DNA of 64,000 bases from Rhodocyclaceae bacterium (GTDB lineage: Bacteria > Pseudomonadota > Gammaproteobacteria > Burkholderiales > Rhodocyclaceae). The stretch lies in NCBI GenBank assembly GCA_018262775.1, contig JADFDU010000055.1, positions 1 through 64,000 on the forward strand. The letters are read 5' to 3'. A model generated the notes under the pieces. The model was not told where the DNA came from, did not search any database, and was given only the letters and a program-made list of their open reading frames with translations. Each line of letters begins with the position of its first letter. The first letter of the stretch is position 1. The position numbers were made by a program, and so were the translations under genes. Shown one piece after another: positions 1 to 10,131 of this stretch.

Positions 1-255
1 CTACCGGAGCTGCTGCTCAGTCTGATGGACGACACCCACGCTGAACATCCGCGCGTGCGCAACGTCATCCACGCCGTCAACCTCGCCCGGCATGCAGCCA
101 ACGGCTGGAACGACCCGGCGATTCCCGACGACATCGCCGGGATATGCAAGCTGCTCAGCATCTCCCAGACATCGCTGATGGAGCGCCTGCGGCGGCTGGT
201 GGACATTCCGGACGAGGCGCCGGCACAAAGCGGGGAAGGCACATCGAAACCGTAG
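1..255 (+). CDS. HDOD-domain protein, C-terminal end only (cut by the window edge)
   Basis: The reading frame is open from base 1 and ends at a TAG at 253-255, leaving 84 residues. The segment contains HAVNLARHAANGW followed by a short stretch with DDIAGICKLL, which is the pattern at the end of HDOD domains (HD-related output domains of signalling proteins, usually with degenerate metal ligands). The N-terminal partner domain is outside the window, so the full architecture and role cannot be stated. It reads in the same direction as lemA, 59 bases upstream of it. The family call rests on remembered pattern only. Confidence 0.55.
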   Translation, partial: LPELLLSLMDDTHAEHPRVRNVIHAVNLARHAANGWNDPAIPDDIAGICKLLSISQTSLMERLRRLVDIPDEAPAQSGEGTSKP

Positions 256-314
256 CGCGGGAAACCACAGCAGTCGTTTAAAATAAGCGCACGCATTTCA
301 AACCGGGAGGAATC

Positions 315-887
315 ATGGGTATCGTTTCGCTGGTGGTGCTGGGGCTCATCCTCGTCGCCGTGGTCTACGGCGTCATGATCTACAACGGGCTGGTGCAGGT
401 GAAACATGCAGTCGCCAAGGCCTGGGCCAACATCGACGTGCTGCTCAAGCAGCGCCATGACGAATTGCCCAAGCTGGTCGAGACCTGCAAGCAGTACAAG
501 CAGTTCGAGCAGGAAACCCTGCAACGCGTGGTCGAGGCCCGCTCACGCGTGCAAACGGCACGTGAAAGCCAGAACATTTCCGCGCTGGGTCAGGCCGAGG
601 GCGCTTTGCGCCTGGGCGTCGGCCAGATCTTCGCCGTCGCCGAGGCCTATCCAGAGTTGAAGGCCAACGAGAATTTCATGCAGCTGCAGGGTCGCATCAC
701 GGCCCTCGAGAACGGCATTGCCGACCGGCGCGAACTGTACAACGAGTCGGTCAACATCAACAACGTGCGCATCGAGCAGTTTCCCGATTTCATCATCGCC
801 GGCATGTTCCACTTCGAGGCCAAGCCCTTGCTCGAGTTCGCCAGCGCGGAAAAGGCCGACGTCGACATGAAGGCCCTGTTCAGCTGA
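315..887 (+). CDS. lemA: LemA family membrane protein
   Basis: 190 residues. One hydrophobic N-terminal segment (about residues 2-22) is followed by a long helical domain containing VKHAVAKAWANIDVLLKQRH and then ELPKLVE, the hallmark of LemA proteins. The family has a short N-terminal tail, one membrane helix and a large four-helix bundle; its biochemical function is unresolved. The start ATG follows GGGAGGAAT, a good ribosome-binding site. The next gene begins 13 bases downstream and encodes a GIDE-domain membrane protein, a partnership seen widely in bacteria, so the two probably form an operon. Confidence 0.9.
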   Translation: MGIVSLVVLGLILVAVVYGVMIYNGLVQVKHAVAKAWANIDVLLKQRHDELPKLVETCKQYKQFEQETLQRVVEARSRVQTARESQNISALGQAEGALRLGVGQIFAVAEAYPELKANENFMQLQGRITALENGIADRRELYNESVNINNVRIEQFPDFIIAGMFHFEAKPLLEFASAEKADVDMKALFS

Positions 888-900
888 AACGCCCTGCGTA

Positions 901-1806
901 ATGCTCGTTTCCCTGCGCCGGGGGTACGGTAATCTCGTCACCTCCGGCGGCCAGCTCATCCTGCTACTCATCGGGTTCCAGACCGAGTCGGCCTTCGGCA
1001 TGTTCGTTTGCGTGGCCTTGATAGCACCGCTCAGCCTCATCGCCTGGACCTCCGCCTTCCGCCGTGCCCGCGCCGTCGCCGATACGCCGACCTCGAAGGT
1101 TGCCTCGGCGGCACAAGGCTATGCCGAGCTGATCGGCAGCGGCAGGGCACTCGCCGGCACGCCCCTGATCAGCCCGGTCTCGCAACTGCCCTGTCTGTGG
1201 TATCGCTACACGGTCGAACGCAAGACCAGCGACGACAAGTGGGTGCAGGAGGACAAGGGCGAGAGCGACGCCTCCTTCATCCTCGACGACGGCTCGGGCG
1301 AGTGCATCGTCGATCCGGAAGGCGCCGAGATGCTCGTGACCCGCAAGGATACCTGGAACCAGGGCGACCGCCGCTACACCCAATGGCTGCTCATCGAGCA
1401 CCAGACTCTCTACGTCCTCGGCCAGTTCTCCACGCGTGGCAGCGTCGACCTCGACCTGAGCATCGCCGAGGACGTCAAGCAGTTGCTGGCTGAATGGAAG
1501 ACCAGGCCGACAGAACTGCTCAATCGCTTCGACCTCGACAAAAACGGCCAGCTCGACCTGAGGGAATGGGAACTCGCCCGCACGCAGGCCAAACGCGAAG
1601 TTGCTACTAACCACCGCGAGCTGAGCGCCGCCGCCGAATTGCACGTCATGCACCTGCCGGGGGACGGGCGCCTTTATCTCATCTCCGACCTGGCGCCTAA
1701 AAAGCTCGCCGGCAGGTACCGTTTGTGGTCATGGTTCCACATCGTGATTTTTTTTGGTGCGCTGGTCGCCCTGCCCTTTCTCCGGGGCATGGAGGGCGGT
1801 TTCTAG
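901..1806 (+). CDS. GIDE-domain membrane protein with an embedded EF-hand loop
   Basis: 301 residues. There are two hydrophobic segments near the N-terminus (about 14-28 and 32-49) and one at the C-terminus (about 276-296). The middle, with LPCLWYRYTVE and DDGSGECIVDPEGAEML, matches the GIDE domain (also called E3 ubiquitin ligase-like), which in bacteria has no RING finger and no known activity. Residues 211-222 (DLDKNGQLDLRE) fit the 12-residue EF-hand consensus: D211, D213, N215, G216, D219 and E222 at loop positions 1, 3, 5, 6, 9 and 12. A calcium-responsive membrane protein acting with LemA is inference. No strong ribosome-binding site precedes the ATG. It converges on uup with 34 bases between them. 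Confidence 0.75.
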   Translation: MLVSLRRGYGNLVTSGGQLILLLIGFQTESAFGMFVCVALIAPLSLIAWTSAFRRARAVADTPTSKVASAAQGYAELIGSGRALAGTPLISPVSQLPCLWYRYTVERKTSDDKWVQEDKGESDASFILDDGSGECIVDPEGAEMLVTRKDTWNQGDRRYTQWLLIEHQTLYVLGQFSTRGSVDLDLSIAEDVKQLLAEWKTRPTELLNRFDLDKNGQLDLREWELARTQAKREVATNHRELSAAAELHVMHLPGDGRLYLISDLAPKKLAGRYRLWSWFHIVIFFGALVALPFLRGMEGGF

Positions 1807-1813
1807 CAGCCTG

Positions 1814-1839
1814 TCGGCGTGTTGTGGCGACTGACTTTC
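1814..1839. repeat. Copy 1 of a dispersed 26-27-base motif
   Basis: The convergent gap between the GIDE-domain gene and uup contains GTGGCGACTGACTTTC. The same 16-base core recurs in the trxC-kinase gap (42217-42243) and, with two changes, inside carA (33808-33834). Its role is unknown. Confidence 0.4.
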
Positions 1840-1840
1840 G

Positions 1841-3757
<1,917 letters not shown>

Positions 3758-3873
3758 GAATGATCCGATGCGGATGAGAAAGCGTCTATCTTCGACGCGC
3801 GACTGAACTGGTATCTTGTCCGGGATTATAACGGCGTAGCTGCGAAGAACTGCTGATAAAATATGCTCCCGCT

Positions 3874-3948
3874 CTCCTCGTAGTTCAATGGATAGAACGG
3901 CCGCCTCCTAAGCGGCAGATACAGGTTCGATTCCTGTCGAGGGGACCA
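3874..3948 (+). tRNA. tRNA-Arg(CCU)
   Basis: A complete cloverleaf can be drawn. The acceptor strands CTCCTCG and CGAGGGG pair with one U-G wobble. The D arm is GTTC/GAAC, the anticodon arm GCCGC-CTCCTAA-GCGGC carries anticodon CCU, the T arm is ACAGG-TTCGATT-CCTGT, and CCA is encoded. It reads AGG codons. It stands alone between uup and the response regulator. No integrase gene lies next to it, so there is no sign that it serves as an attachment site here. Confidence 0.95.
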
Positions 3949-4035
3949 GCAGGCCATCTTCCCCAAAATTCCCTAAAAGTCAGTACCATAAAAACAAGGG
4001 CTGGCACTAGTCCTCGCAACACGGCGACACACCGC

Positions 4036-4704
4036 CTACTTCTGCCGCGGTGCCATTTTCTGTTCGACGGCGAAGACCGCCGCCTCGACGCGCGAGGTAA
4101 GGTTGAGCTTGGAAAGGATGTGGCGCACGTGCAGCTTGACGGTGTCGTGCGAGATCTCGAGAGCGCGGGCGATGGCCTTGTTGGACTGGCCTCGCGCCAG
4201 GTGGTCGAGTATCTCGCGCTCGCGCGCGGTGAGCTGGGCGAGCAGGTTCTCTCGCGCCGTGTTCTTGCTACCACCGCTCTGCAGCAGGTCCACCAGCTTC
4301 AGTGTCATGGCCGGTGCCACCACCGTCTCGCCGCGCACGGCGCGCTGGATGGCGTCGACGACGTCGTCGGGCTCCATGTCCTTGAGCAGGTAACCACGGG
4401 CGCCGGCGCGCATGGCGTTGGCGAGATCGTCCTCGGCATCGCTGACGGTAAGGATCAGTGTCGGTCCGTTCCAGGCGCCGGCCTGCAGTTCGCGCAGCAG
4501 CGCCAGCCCGCCGTGCGGCGGCATGTTGAGGTCGAGCACCAGCGCATCGGGCCGGGCCGCGTCGATCAGGCCCGCCGCCTCGTCCGGGTTGCCGGTGGCG
4601 GCGACGACGCGGATGTTATCGCGACCGTCGAGCAATTCGGCCAAGCCTTTGCGGAACAGGGTGTGGTCGTCCACCAGCATGACCTTGATGGCGTCTTCGT
4701 TCAT
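4036..4704 (-). CDS. NarL/FixJ-type response regulator
   Basis: 222 residues. An N-terminal receiver domain (about 6-125) has VDDH near its start, the phospho-acceptor Asp in VLDLNMP, and LLKDM near its end. A C-terminal LuxR-type helix-turn-helix (about 155-215) contains LTAREREILDHLARG and DTVKLHVRHILSKL, followed by NLTSRVEAAVFAVEQ, very close to NarL. It overlaps the upstream histidine kinase gene by 4 bases, so the pair is one transcription unit. Regulation of respiratory genes is a family-based guess; the targets are not in the window. Confidence 0.9.
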   Translation of the reverse strand: MNEDAIKVMLVDDHTLFRKGLAELLDGRDNIRVVAATGNPDEAAGLIDAARPDALVLDLNMPPHGGLALLRELQAGAWNGPTLILTVSDAEDDLANAMRAGARGYLLKDMEPDDVVDAIQRAVRGETVVAPAMTLKLVDLLQSGGSKNTARENLLAQLTAREREILDHLARGQSNKAIARALEISHDTVKLHVRHILSKLNLTSRVEAAVFAVEQKMAPRQK

Positions 4705-5900
4705 GGCGCTTTTTCGGGTTGGATCGGCACGAGCAGGCGCAGGCGCGCCCCGCCCTGCGGCCGGTTGGAGATTTCGATGTTGCCGCCGAGGCGCTGGGCA
4801 CGCTCGCTCATGATGCTGATGCCGAAGTGGTGGCGCAGGTCGGGCTGGGCGCCCACGACGAAGACGCCGCGGCCGTCGTCCTCGACAGTGAAGGCGTAGT
4901 GCCCGTCGGCAACGTCGAGCGTGAGCCTGGCATCCTTGGCGCCGGAGTGGCGGGCGACGTTGGAAAGGGCCTCTTGCAGGATGTGGAACACCTGCACTTC
5001 CTGGTCCACCGTCAGATCGAGGTCGGGGATGCGATTCTCGAATTCGAGGCGCACGCCGGTGCGGTCGAAGTAGCCGGCGGCGAGCGCATCGAGGGCGTGC
5101 TCTAGGCCGAGCGGATCCATGCGGTTGCGGAACTGTGTGAGCAACTCGCGCAGGCTGGCATAGGCCTCGTCGAGCGCCTGCTGGATGTCGCCGGAATACT
5201 TAAGGGCCTTGCCGCTCTCGTATTGCAAGAGCGCCTCGCGCAGCAGTTCGATGCGCATCTTCATGTAGGCCATGGTCTGCGCCAGCGAGTCGTGCACCTC
5301 ATTGGCCATCATCTGCCGTTCGCTCATCAGCGTCATGCGCAGATTCTCGCGCAGCAGGCGGGTGTTCTCGACGGCCATGGAGAGGTGCTCGCTGATGGTG
5401 CTGAAGAGCAGCGACACCTCCTCCGGAATCGGCCGCTCCTCGGTCATGTAGAGGTTGTAGACACCGAGCAGGCGACCGTTGTGCTCCAGCGGCACGACGA
5501 CCATGGAACTGCAACCCCCGAAATAGGGCTGGCCGGTGCGCTCGACGCAGGGCCGCATATCTCGCGTCTGCTTGATTTCCTCGTTGCGCAGGGCGGTCCC
5601 GCAAATGCCGCAGTTGATATCGACCAGTCGCTCGGTTTCAATCAGCTCTGCGGGCAGGCCGAGCGAAGCGGCAAGCCGCAGATGTCGGCCATCGCTGGTG
5701 ACCACGCGCACGACGCCAGCGGATGCGCCGGAGAGGCGCACCATCATATCTAGAAAGCGATCAAGCAGCGTCTCGAGGTCGTATTCCGAAGTGAGCGTAG
5801 CCGTGACCTCGGAGAGGACGCGCAGCGCCTGAAAGCGGTTGCCCTCTTCCGCGAGCGGTTCTGCGCCAACCTGCTGCAACGTGTGGCTGCTGTGCGTCAT
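4701..5900 (-). CDS. Cytosolic GAF-domain histidine kinase, NarX-like, with a four-cysteine cluster
   Basis: 399 residues with no membrane segment or signal peptide. A GAF domain (about 25-180) is followed by a HisKA_3 dimerisation domain with the phospho-acceptor in NEVHDSLAQTMAYM (H203) and an HATPase domain with QEALSNVARHSGA and DDGRG. The GAF domain carries four cysteines: C97 and C100 (CGIC), C118 (RPC) and C130 (GGC). The NarX/NarQ central module also has conserved cysteines, and GAF kinases such as AirS bind an Fe-S cluster; redox or oxygen sensing is inference. The 4-base overlap with the NarL-like regulator makes them partners. The sensing must be intracellular, unlike true NarX, which detects periplasmic nitrate. 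Confidence 0.85.
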   Translation of the reverse strand: MTHSSHTLQQVGAEPLAEEGNRFQALRVLSEVTATLTSEYDLETLLDRFLDMMVRLSGASAGVVRVVTSDGRHLRLAASLGLPAELIETERLVDINCGICGTALRNEEIKQTRDMRPCVERTGQPYFGGCSSMVVVPLEHNGRLLGVYNLYMTEERPIPEEVSLLFSTISEHLSMAVENTRLLRENLRMTLMSERQMMANEVHDSLAQTMAYMKMRIELLREALLQYESGKALKYSGDIQQALDEAYASLRELLTQFRNRMDPLGLEHALDALAAGYFDRTGVRLEFENRIPDLDLTVDQEVQVFHILQEALSNVARHSGAKDARLTLDVADGHYAFTVEDDGRGVFVVGAQPDLRHHFGISIMSERAQRLGGNIEISNRPQGGARLRLLVPIQPEKAP

Positions 5901-5986
5901 GCCTCGTCTCCACCGTGTCCGTTCACCCGCTCGTCGCGGGTCGATACGGTCATTTTACACACCATCAGTATTTGCTGAAATTCTGA

Positions 5987-6577
5987 TTATTTTGCCGCCG
6001 GCCACGGCCAGCGGCCATCAAGCATGCGTTCGGTCCAAAGCAAGGCGGCAACGCTCTTGCCGTCTGTCAGGCGGCCGTCGCGCACCGCATCGAACGCCTC
6101 TTCCAGTTTCATCTCGTGCACTTCGAGGAATTCGCCGTCGTCGAGGGCATGCCCGACATGAGACAAGCCGCGCGCGAAGAAAATCTCGATGCGCTCGTCG
6201 GAGTAGCCGATGCAGGGGTGGATCACGCCGAGGTGATGCCAGCGTTCGGCCACATAACCGGTTTCCTCCTGCAACTCGCGCCGCGCGGTGAGCAGGATGT
6301 CCTCGCCGGGGTGGATCTTGCCGGCCGGCAGTTCAAGAAAGATGCGGTCGAGCGGGTAACGGAACTGGCGCTCGAAGAGCAGCTTGCCGTTGGGCAACTC
6401 GGCGATCATCACCACCGCGCCAGGATGGGTGACAAACTCCCGAGTGGCCTGCTTGCCGTCCGGTAGCCGGACAGTATCCCGCTTGACACACAGCAGCTTG
6501 CCCACAAATACTTCTTCGCTACCCACTTTAGATTCTATTAAGTGACTGTCTTTGCGGGATATTTCATGCTTATTCAT
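5987..6577 (-). CDS. nudF: ADP-ribose pyrophosphatase (Nudix hydrolase)
   Basis: 196 residues. The Nudix box at about 86-108 follows GX5EX7REUXEEXGU: G86, E92, then RRELQEETGY. The surrounding sequence (LELPAGKIHPGED before it, GYSDERIEIFFA after it) matches ADP-ribose pyrophosphatases, which hydrolyse ADP-ribose to AMP and ribose 5-phosphate. It is divergent from the SOR-like gene, with 70 bases between the start codons. That gap contains an IscR-like palindrome, and on this strand TATAAT lies immediately upstream of it, so nudF may be under the same control. Confidence 0.88.
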   Translation of the reverse strand: MNKHEISRKDSHLIESKVGSEEVFVGKLLCVKRDTVRLPDGKQATREFVTHPGAVVMIAELPNGKLLFERQFRYPLDRIFLELPAGKIHPGEDILLTARRELQEETGYVAERWHHLGVIHPCIGYSDERIEIFFARGLSHVGHALDDGEFLEVHEMKLEEAFDAVRDGRLTDGKSVAALLWTERMLDGRWPWPAAK

Positions 6578-6588
6578 AAACCGGGCCT

Positions 6589-6613
6589 ATATCCGACTAA
6601 TTTAGTCTATTAT
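6589..6613. promoter_or_regulatory. Candidate IscR type-1 (Rrf2-family) operator
   Basis: The core GACTAATTTAGTC (6595-6607) is a perfect 6-1-6 inverted repeat. Over 25 bases the site fits the E. coli IscR type-1 consensus (ATASYYGACTRWWWYAGTCRRSTAT, from memory) at 22 positions. It is followed directly by TATTAT on the plus strand, a possible -10 for the SOR-like gene, and TATAAT overlaps the same place on the minus strand, a possible -10 for nudF. A bound repressor would therefore cover both promoters. IscR holds an Fe-S cluster and reports on iron and Fe-S status. No iscR gene is present in the window. Confidence 0.55.
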
Positions 6614-6647
6614 AAGGGTTCTCTAATTAACTGAATGGAGGCACACC

Positions 6648-7103
6648 ATGTCCGGATTCATTCCCGGTTTCAACGAAGAAGGCATCGTGACGGTCAACCG
6701 CGTGCTACTGAAGCCCGAGTATAGCGTCGACGATCTGGAGGAACGGGTCGCCCTGCTCTGTGAAAACGTGAAGACCTACCACTCCGACACAGGCTTTGTC
6801 GGCGGCTTCGTCACCCTCAATTCCGGCATGATTTCCAACGAGGGCAGTACCATCGGCCAGGCGGTGGCGAGTCCGCTCAAGGATCGCGAAGCGCTGATCA
6901 TCACCTTCTGGCGCTCCTTCACGGAGCACGAGGCCTCACATCGCAGCGAGACCTTCCAGCCGCTGTTCAAGGAGACGCTGGCGTTATGCGAAAACGGCAA
7001 TGAGGAAACCGTCTACCGCATGCTGTGGTCTGGCAAGGCCTACTCGCCGGAGGAAGCACAGGCTGCGCGCACAGCCAAGGCGGAATACGCCAAGGTGGAC
7101 TGA
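6648..7103 (+). CDS. Half-length sulfur oxygenase reductase-like protein (alpha/beta-barrel fold), unknown function
   Basis: 151 residues, soluble, no signal peptide. The start has a strong ribosome-binding site (GGAGG, 6 bases before ATG). Compared by eye with archaeal sulfur oxygenase reductase (SOR, about 310 residues), TGFVGG (48-53) matches the PGFVGF region. ITFWRSFTEHEASH (85-98) matches YTFWKDWKDHEEMH, keeping both iron-ligand histidines as H94 and H98. EETVYRMLW (119-127) matches WEPIYEIIY, with E120 at the third iron ligand. C38 falls near the catalytic, persulfide-forming cysteine. Only the first of the two SOR half-domains is present. The fold is shared with the antibiotic-biosynthesis-monooxygenase (ABM) family, so a generic ABM protein is the main alternative. 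It stands alone, divergent from nudF and convergent with nuoN. Confidence 0.5.
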   Translation: MSGFIPGFNEEGIVTVNRVLLKPEYSVDDLEERVALLCENVKTYHSDTGFVGGFVTLNSGMISNEGSTIGQAVASPLKDREALIITFWRSFTEHEASHRSETFQPLFKETLALCENGNEETVYRMLWSGKAYSPEEAQAARTAKAEYAKVD

Positions 7104-7145
7104 TCGGGCACTGCACCGGAGCGTCGCCGCCCTGCCCGCGCTGCA

Positions 7146-8624
7146 TCAATGCCCGGCGAGGAAGGCGTAGGTTGCGTAAATCGAGTATTCAAGAGCACCC
7201 TGGGGCAGCAAGCCGAGCAGCGCCACGGCCAGACAGTTGACCGAAATGAGGAAGCGCATGTCGCGCGGCGCCTCGATTGGTGCAGTATCGGTCGGCGCAT
7301 CGAAGTACATCACCTTCACTACGCGCAGGTAGTAGAAGGCGCCAATCACCGAGAAGAGAACGGCGTAAACTGCCAGCCACACCATTTTTGCGGCAACCAC
7401 CGCCTGCAGCACGGCGAACTTGGCGAAGAAGCCGACGAAGAATGGCATGCCGGCCATGGAGAACATGAGGATCAACATCATAGCCGCAAACCACGGGCTG
7501 CGCTTGTTGAGGCCCTTGAAGTCCTCGATGTTCTCGGCTTCGAAACTGGCGCGCGACAGCAGCAGGATCATGCCGAAAGCACCCAGGCTCATGAGCACAT
7601 AGGTGATGGCGTAGAACATCGCCGAGCTGTAGGCATTCAGTGCGAAGCGTGGATCACCACCAACGATGCCCGACAGAATACCGAGCAGCATGAAGCCCAT
7701 GTGCGAAATGGTCGAGTAGGCGAGCATGCGCTTGAGGTTGGTCTGCGCGATCGCCGCCAGGTTGCCCAGCGCAATCGACAGTGCTGCGAGGATCGTCAGC
7801 ATCACCTGCCAGTGCTCGGCCAATTCGGCCAGGCCGGTAACCAGCACGCGCATGGCGATGGCGAAGGCGGCAAGCTTGGGCGCCGAGCCGATGAACAGGG
7901 TCACTGCCGTCGGCGCGCCGTGGTACACATCCGGAATCCACATGTGGAAGGGCACTACACCCAGTTTGAAGGCAAGTCCGGCGATAACGAAGACCAGGCC
8001 GAACACCAGCACCGTCTTGTTGCCGCTACCGGTGGCGATGCGCTGGCCGACCTCGACGATGTCCAGGCTACCGGTGGCGCCATACACCATCGAGAAGCCG
8101 TAGAGTAGCAGGCCGGAGGCCATGGCGCCGAGGACGAAATACTTCATCGCTGCCTCGGTGGCGCGTGCGGAATCGCGGTCGAGCGCGACGAGGGCGTAGA
8201 GCGACAGCGCCAGCAGCTCGAGGCCGAGATAGATGGTGAGGAAGTGGCTGGCCGAGATCATCACCATCATGCCCAGCGTGGCGAACAGCACCAGCAGGTA
8301 GAACTCGCTCTTGTCGAGGTTACGCGCCGCAAGATACTCGCGGCTGTAGACCAGCATGACGGCCACCGTCGGATAGAGCACCAGCTTGAGAAAATCGGCG
8401 AACAGGTCGTCGACAAACATGTTACTGAAGGTCGTCACCGCCTGTCCGTCGAGCGTGACGAAGGTGATGGCGAAGCAGCCGGTTAACGTCAGCTGGGTCA
8501 GCAGATAGACCAGCCAGTGGCGGCCCTTGCCGGCAAAGAGGCCGACCAGCAGAACCACGCAGGTCATCAGCAGGAGAAATATCTCCGCCGAGGCGGGGTA
8601 GAGATCGGGCATCACGAAATTCAT
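7146..8624 (-). CDS. nuoN: NADH-quinone oxidoreductase subunit N
   Basis: 492 residues, almost wholly hydrophobic, with about 14 predicted membrane helices. It is one of three antiporter-like proton-pumping subunits of complex I in the inner membrane. Typical family stretches are [20 protein letters not shown] and [15 protein letters not shown], which contain the conserved lysines of the proton path. It is the last gene of the nuo operon, 15 bases after nuoM. It converges on the SOR-like gene with a 42-base gap in which I see no clear terminator. Confidence 0.97.
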   Translation of the reverse strand: MNFVMPDLYPASAEIFLLLMTCVVLLVGLFAGKGRHWLVYLLTQLTLTGCFAITFVTLDGQAVTTFSNMFVDDLFADFLKLVLYPTVAVMLVYSREYLAARNLDKSEFYLLVLFATLGMMVMISASHFLTIYLGLELLALSLYALVALDRDSARATEAAMKYFVLGAMASGLLLYGFSMVYGATGSLDIVEVGQRIATGSGNKTVLVFGLVFVIAGLAFKLGVVPFHMWIPDVYHGAPTAVTLFIGSAPKLAAFAIAMRVLVTGLAELAEHWQVMLTILAALSIALGNLAAIAQTNLKRMLAYSTISHMGFMLLGILSGIVGGDPRFALNAYSSAMFYAITYVLMSLGAFGMILLLSRASFEAENIEDFKGLNKRSPWFAAMMLILMFSMAGMPFFVGFFAKFAVLQAVVAAKMVWLAVYAVLFSVIGAFYYLRVVKVMYFDAPTDTAPIEAPRDMRFLISVNCLAVALLGLLPQGALEYSIYATYAFLAGH

Positions 8625-8639
8625 GTCTTGATCGTCCGC

Positions 8640-10121
8640 TCAGAACTTGGGCACGGCAACGTGCTTCAGCAAATTTTCTACCGAAGCGTGCATGACTTCC
8701 GTGAACGGAAATGGATATAAGCCCATCCACAGCACGCACAGCGCTAGCAACCCGAGGATGGCGAACTCGCGCATGTCGATGTCGGCGAGTTCAGCAACGC
8801 GAGGGTTGGCAACTGCGCCGAATACCACGCGCTTGTACAACCACAAGGTATAGGCAGCGCTGGTGATCAACGTCGTCGCAGCGATAAAGGCGACCCAGAA
8901 ATCGAATTGCATGGCACCGAGGATGACCATGAATTCGCCGACGAAACCGCTGGTGGCCGGCAGACCGGTATTGGCCATGGCAAAGAACATGAACAGCGCG
9001 GCAAATTTCGGCATGGTGTTGACCACCCCGCCGTAGTCGGCGATCTGCCGGCTGTGCAGGCGATCGTAGAGAACACCGACGCAGAGGAACATGGCCCCCG
9101 AGATGAAGCCGTGCGAAATCATCTGCACCAGAGCGCCCTCGACACCGAGTGAATTGAAGATGAAGAAGCCGAGCGTGACGAAACCCATGTGCGCGACTGA
9201 CGAATAAGCAATCAGTTTCTTCATGTCGGCCTGCACCAGGGCGACGAAGCCGATGTACACCACGGCGGTAAGCGACAGCGCGATTATCAACCAGGCCAAC
9301 TCACGCGAGGCGTCCGGCACGATGGGCAACGAGAAACGCAGGAAGCCATAGGCGCCCAGCTTCAGCATGATGGCCGCCAGCACCACGGAACCGCCGGTCG
9401 GTGCCTCGACGTGGGCATCCGGCAGCCAGGTGTGCACCGGCCACATCGGCACCTTGACGGCGAAGGCCACGAGAAAGGCGAGGAACAGGTAAATCTGCGC
9501 TGTCAGGGGGATCCTCACCTCGTGCCAGTCGAGCAGGTTGAAGCTGAATCCGGACTGGAAAAAAAGGTAGATCAGCGCAACCAGCATCAGCAGCGAACCA
9601 AGCACCGTGTAGAGAAAGAACTTGAATGCCGCATAAACCCGGTTTGGCCCGCCCCAGACGCCGATGATGAGGTACATCGGGATCAGCGAGGCTTCGAAGA
9701 AGACGTAGAACAGCACGGCGTCGAGCGCCGCGAAGATGCCGTTCATGAGGCCGGACATGACAAGGAAGGCTGCCATGTACTGCGCCACCTTCTCCCCGAT
9801 GACTTTCCAGCCGGCCAGCACCACCAGCGGCGTGATGAAGCTGTTGAGGAGGATAAACAATACCGAGATACCGTCCACGCCGAGCTGGTAATGGATGTTG
9901 AAGCGTGGAACCCACGGCAGCAATTCGGTGAACTGCATGTCGCTGGTCGTCACATCGAAACCGATGTAGAGCGGCAGGGTGACGAGGAAGCCGGCCACGG
10001 CGACGATCAGGGCAATCAGCCGCGCCTGACCCGCGTTGCGGTCGGGACCTGTTGCGAGCACCAGCAACCCGCCTACGATGGGCAGCCAGATCGCGATACT
10101 GAGCAAGGGAAGACCCGTCAT
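8640..10121 (-). CDS. nuoM: NADH-quinone oxidoreductase subunit M
   Basis: 493 residues, about 14 membrane helices. It is an antiporter-like complex I subunit that moves protons. Family markers include FFEASLIPMYLIIGVWGG, with the key glutamate of helix 5, and VPMWPVHTWLPDAHVEAPT and MKKLIAYSSVAHMGF, which carry the conserved channel residues. It lies 10 bases after nuoL and 15 bases before nuoN. Length and order are standard for the 14-gene proteobacterial operon. Confidence 0.97.
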   Translation of the reverse strand: MTGLPLLSIAIWLPIVGGLLVLATGPDRNAGQARLIALIVAVAGFLVTLPLYIGFDVTTSDMQFTELLPWVPRFNIHYQLGVDGISVLFILLNSFITPLVVLAGWKVIGEKVAQYMAAFLVMSGLMNGIFAALDAVLFYVFFEASLIPMYLIIGVWGGPNRVYAAFKFFLYTVLGSLLMLVALIYLFFQSGFSFNLLDWHEVRIPLTAQIYLFLAFLVAFAVKVPMWPVHTWLPDAHVEAPTGGSVVLAAIMLKLGAYGFLRFSLPIVPDASRELAWLIIALSLTAVVYIGFVALVQADMKKLIAYSSVAHMGFVTLGFFIFNSLGVEGALVQMISHGFISGAMFLCVGVLYDRLHSRQIADYGGVVNTMPKFAALFMFFAMANTGLPATSGFVGEFMVILGAMQFDFWVAFIAATTLITSAAYTLWLYKRVVFGAVANPRVAELADIDMREFAILGLLALCVLWMGLYPFPFTEVMHASVENLLKHVAVPKF

Positions 10122-10131
10122 GTCCTGTTTC

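Noticed and set aside
3874-4035. Possible integration site at tRNA-Arg
   Set aside because: There is no integrase, no repeat of the tRNA 3' end nearby, and the flanking genes are ordinary chromosomal ones.
6648-7103. Calling this gene a true sulfur oxygenase reductase
   Set aside because: It has only half the length and the alignment is from memory; the shared ABM-type fold could explain part of the match.
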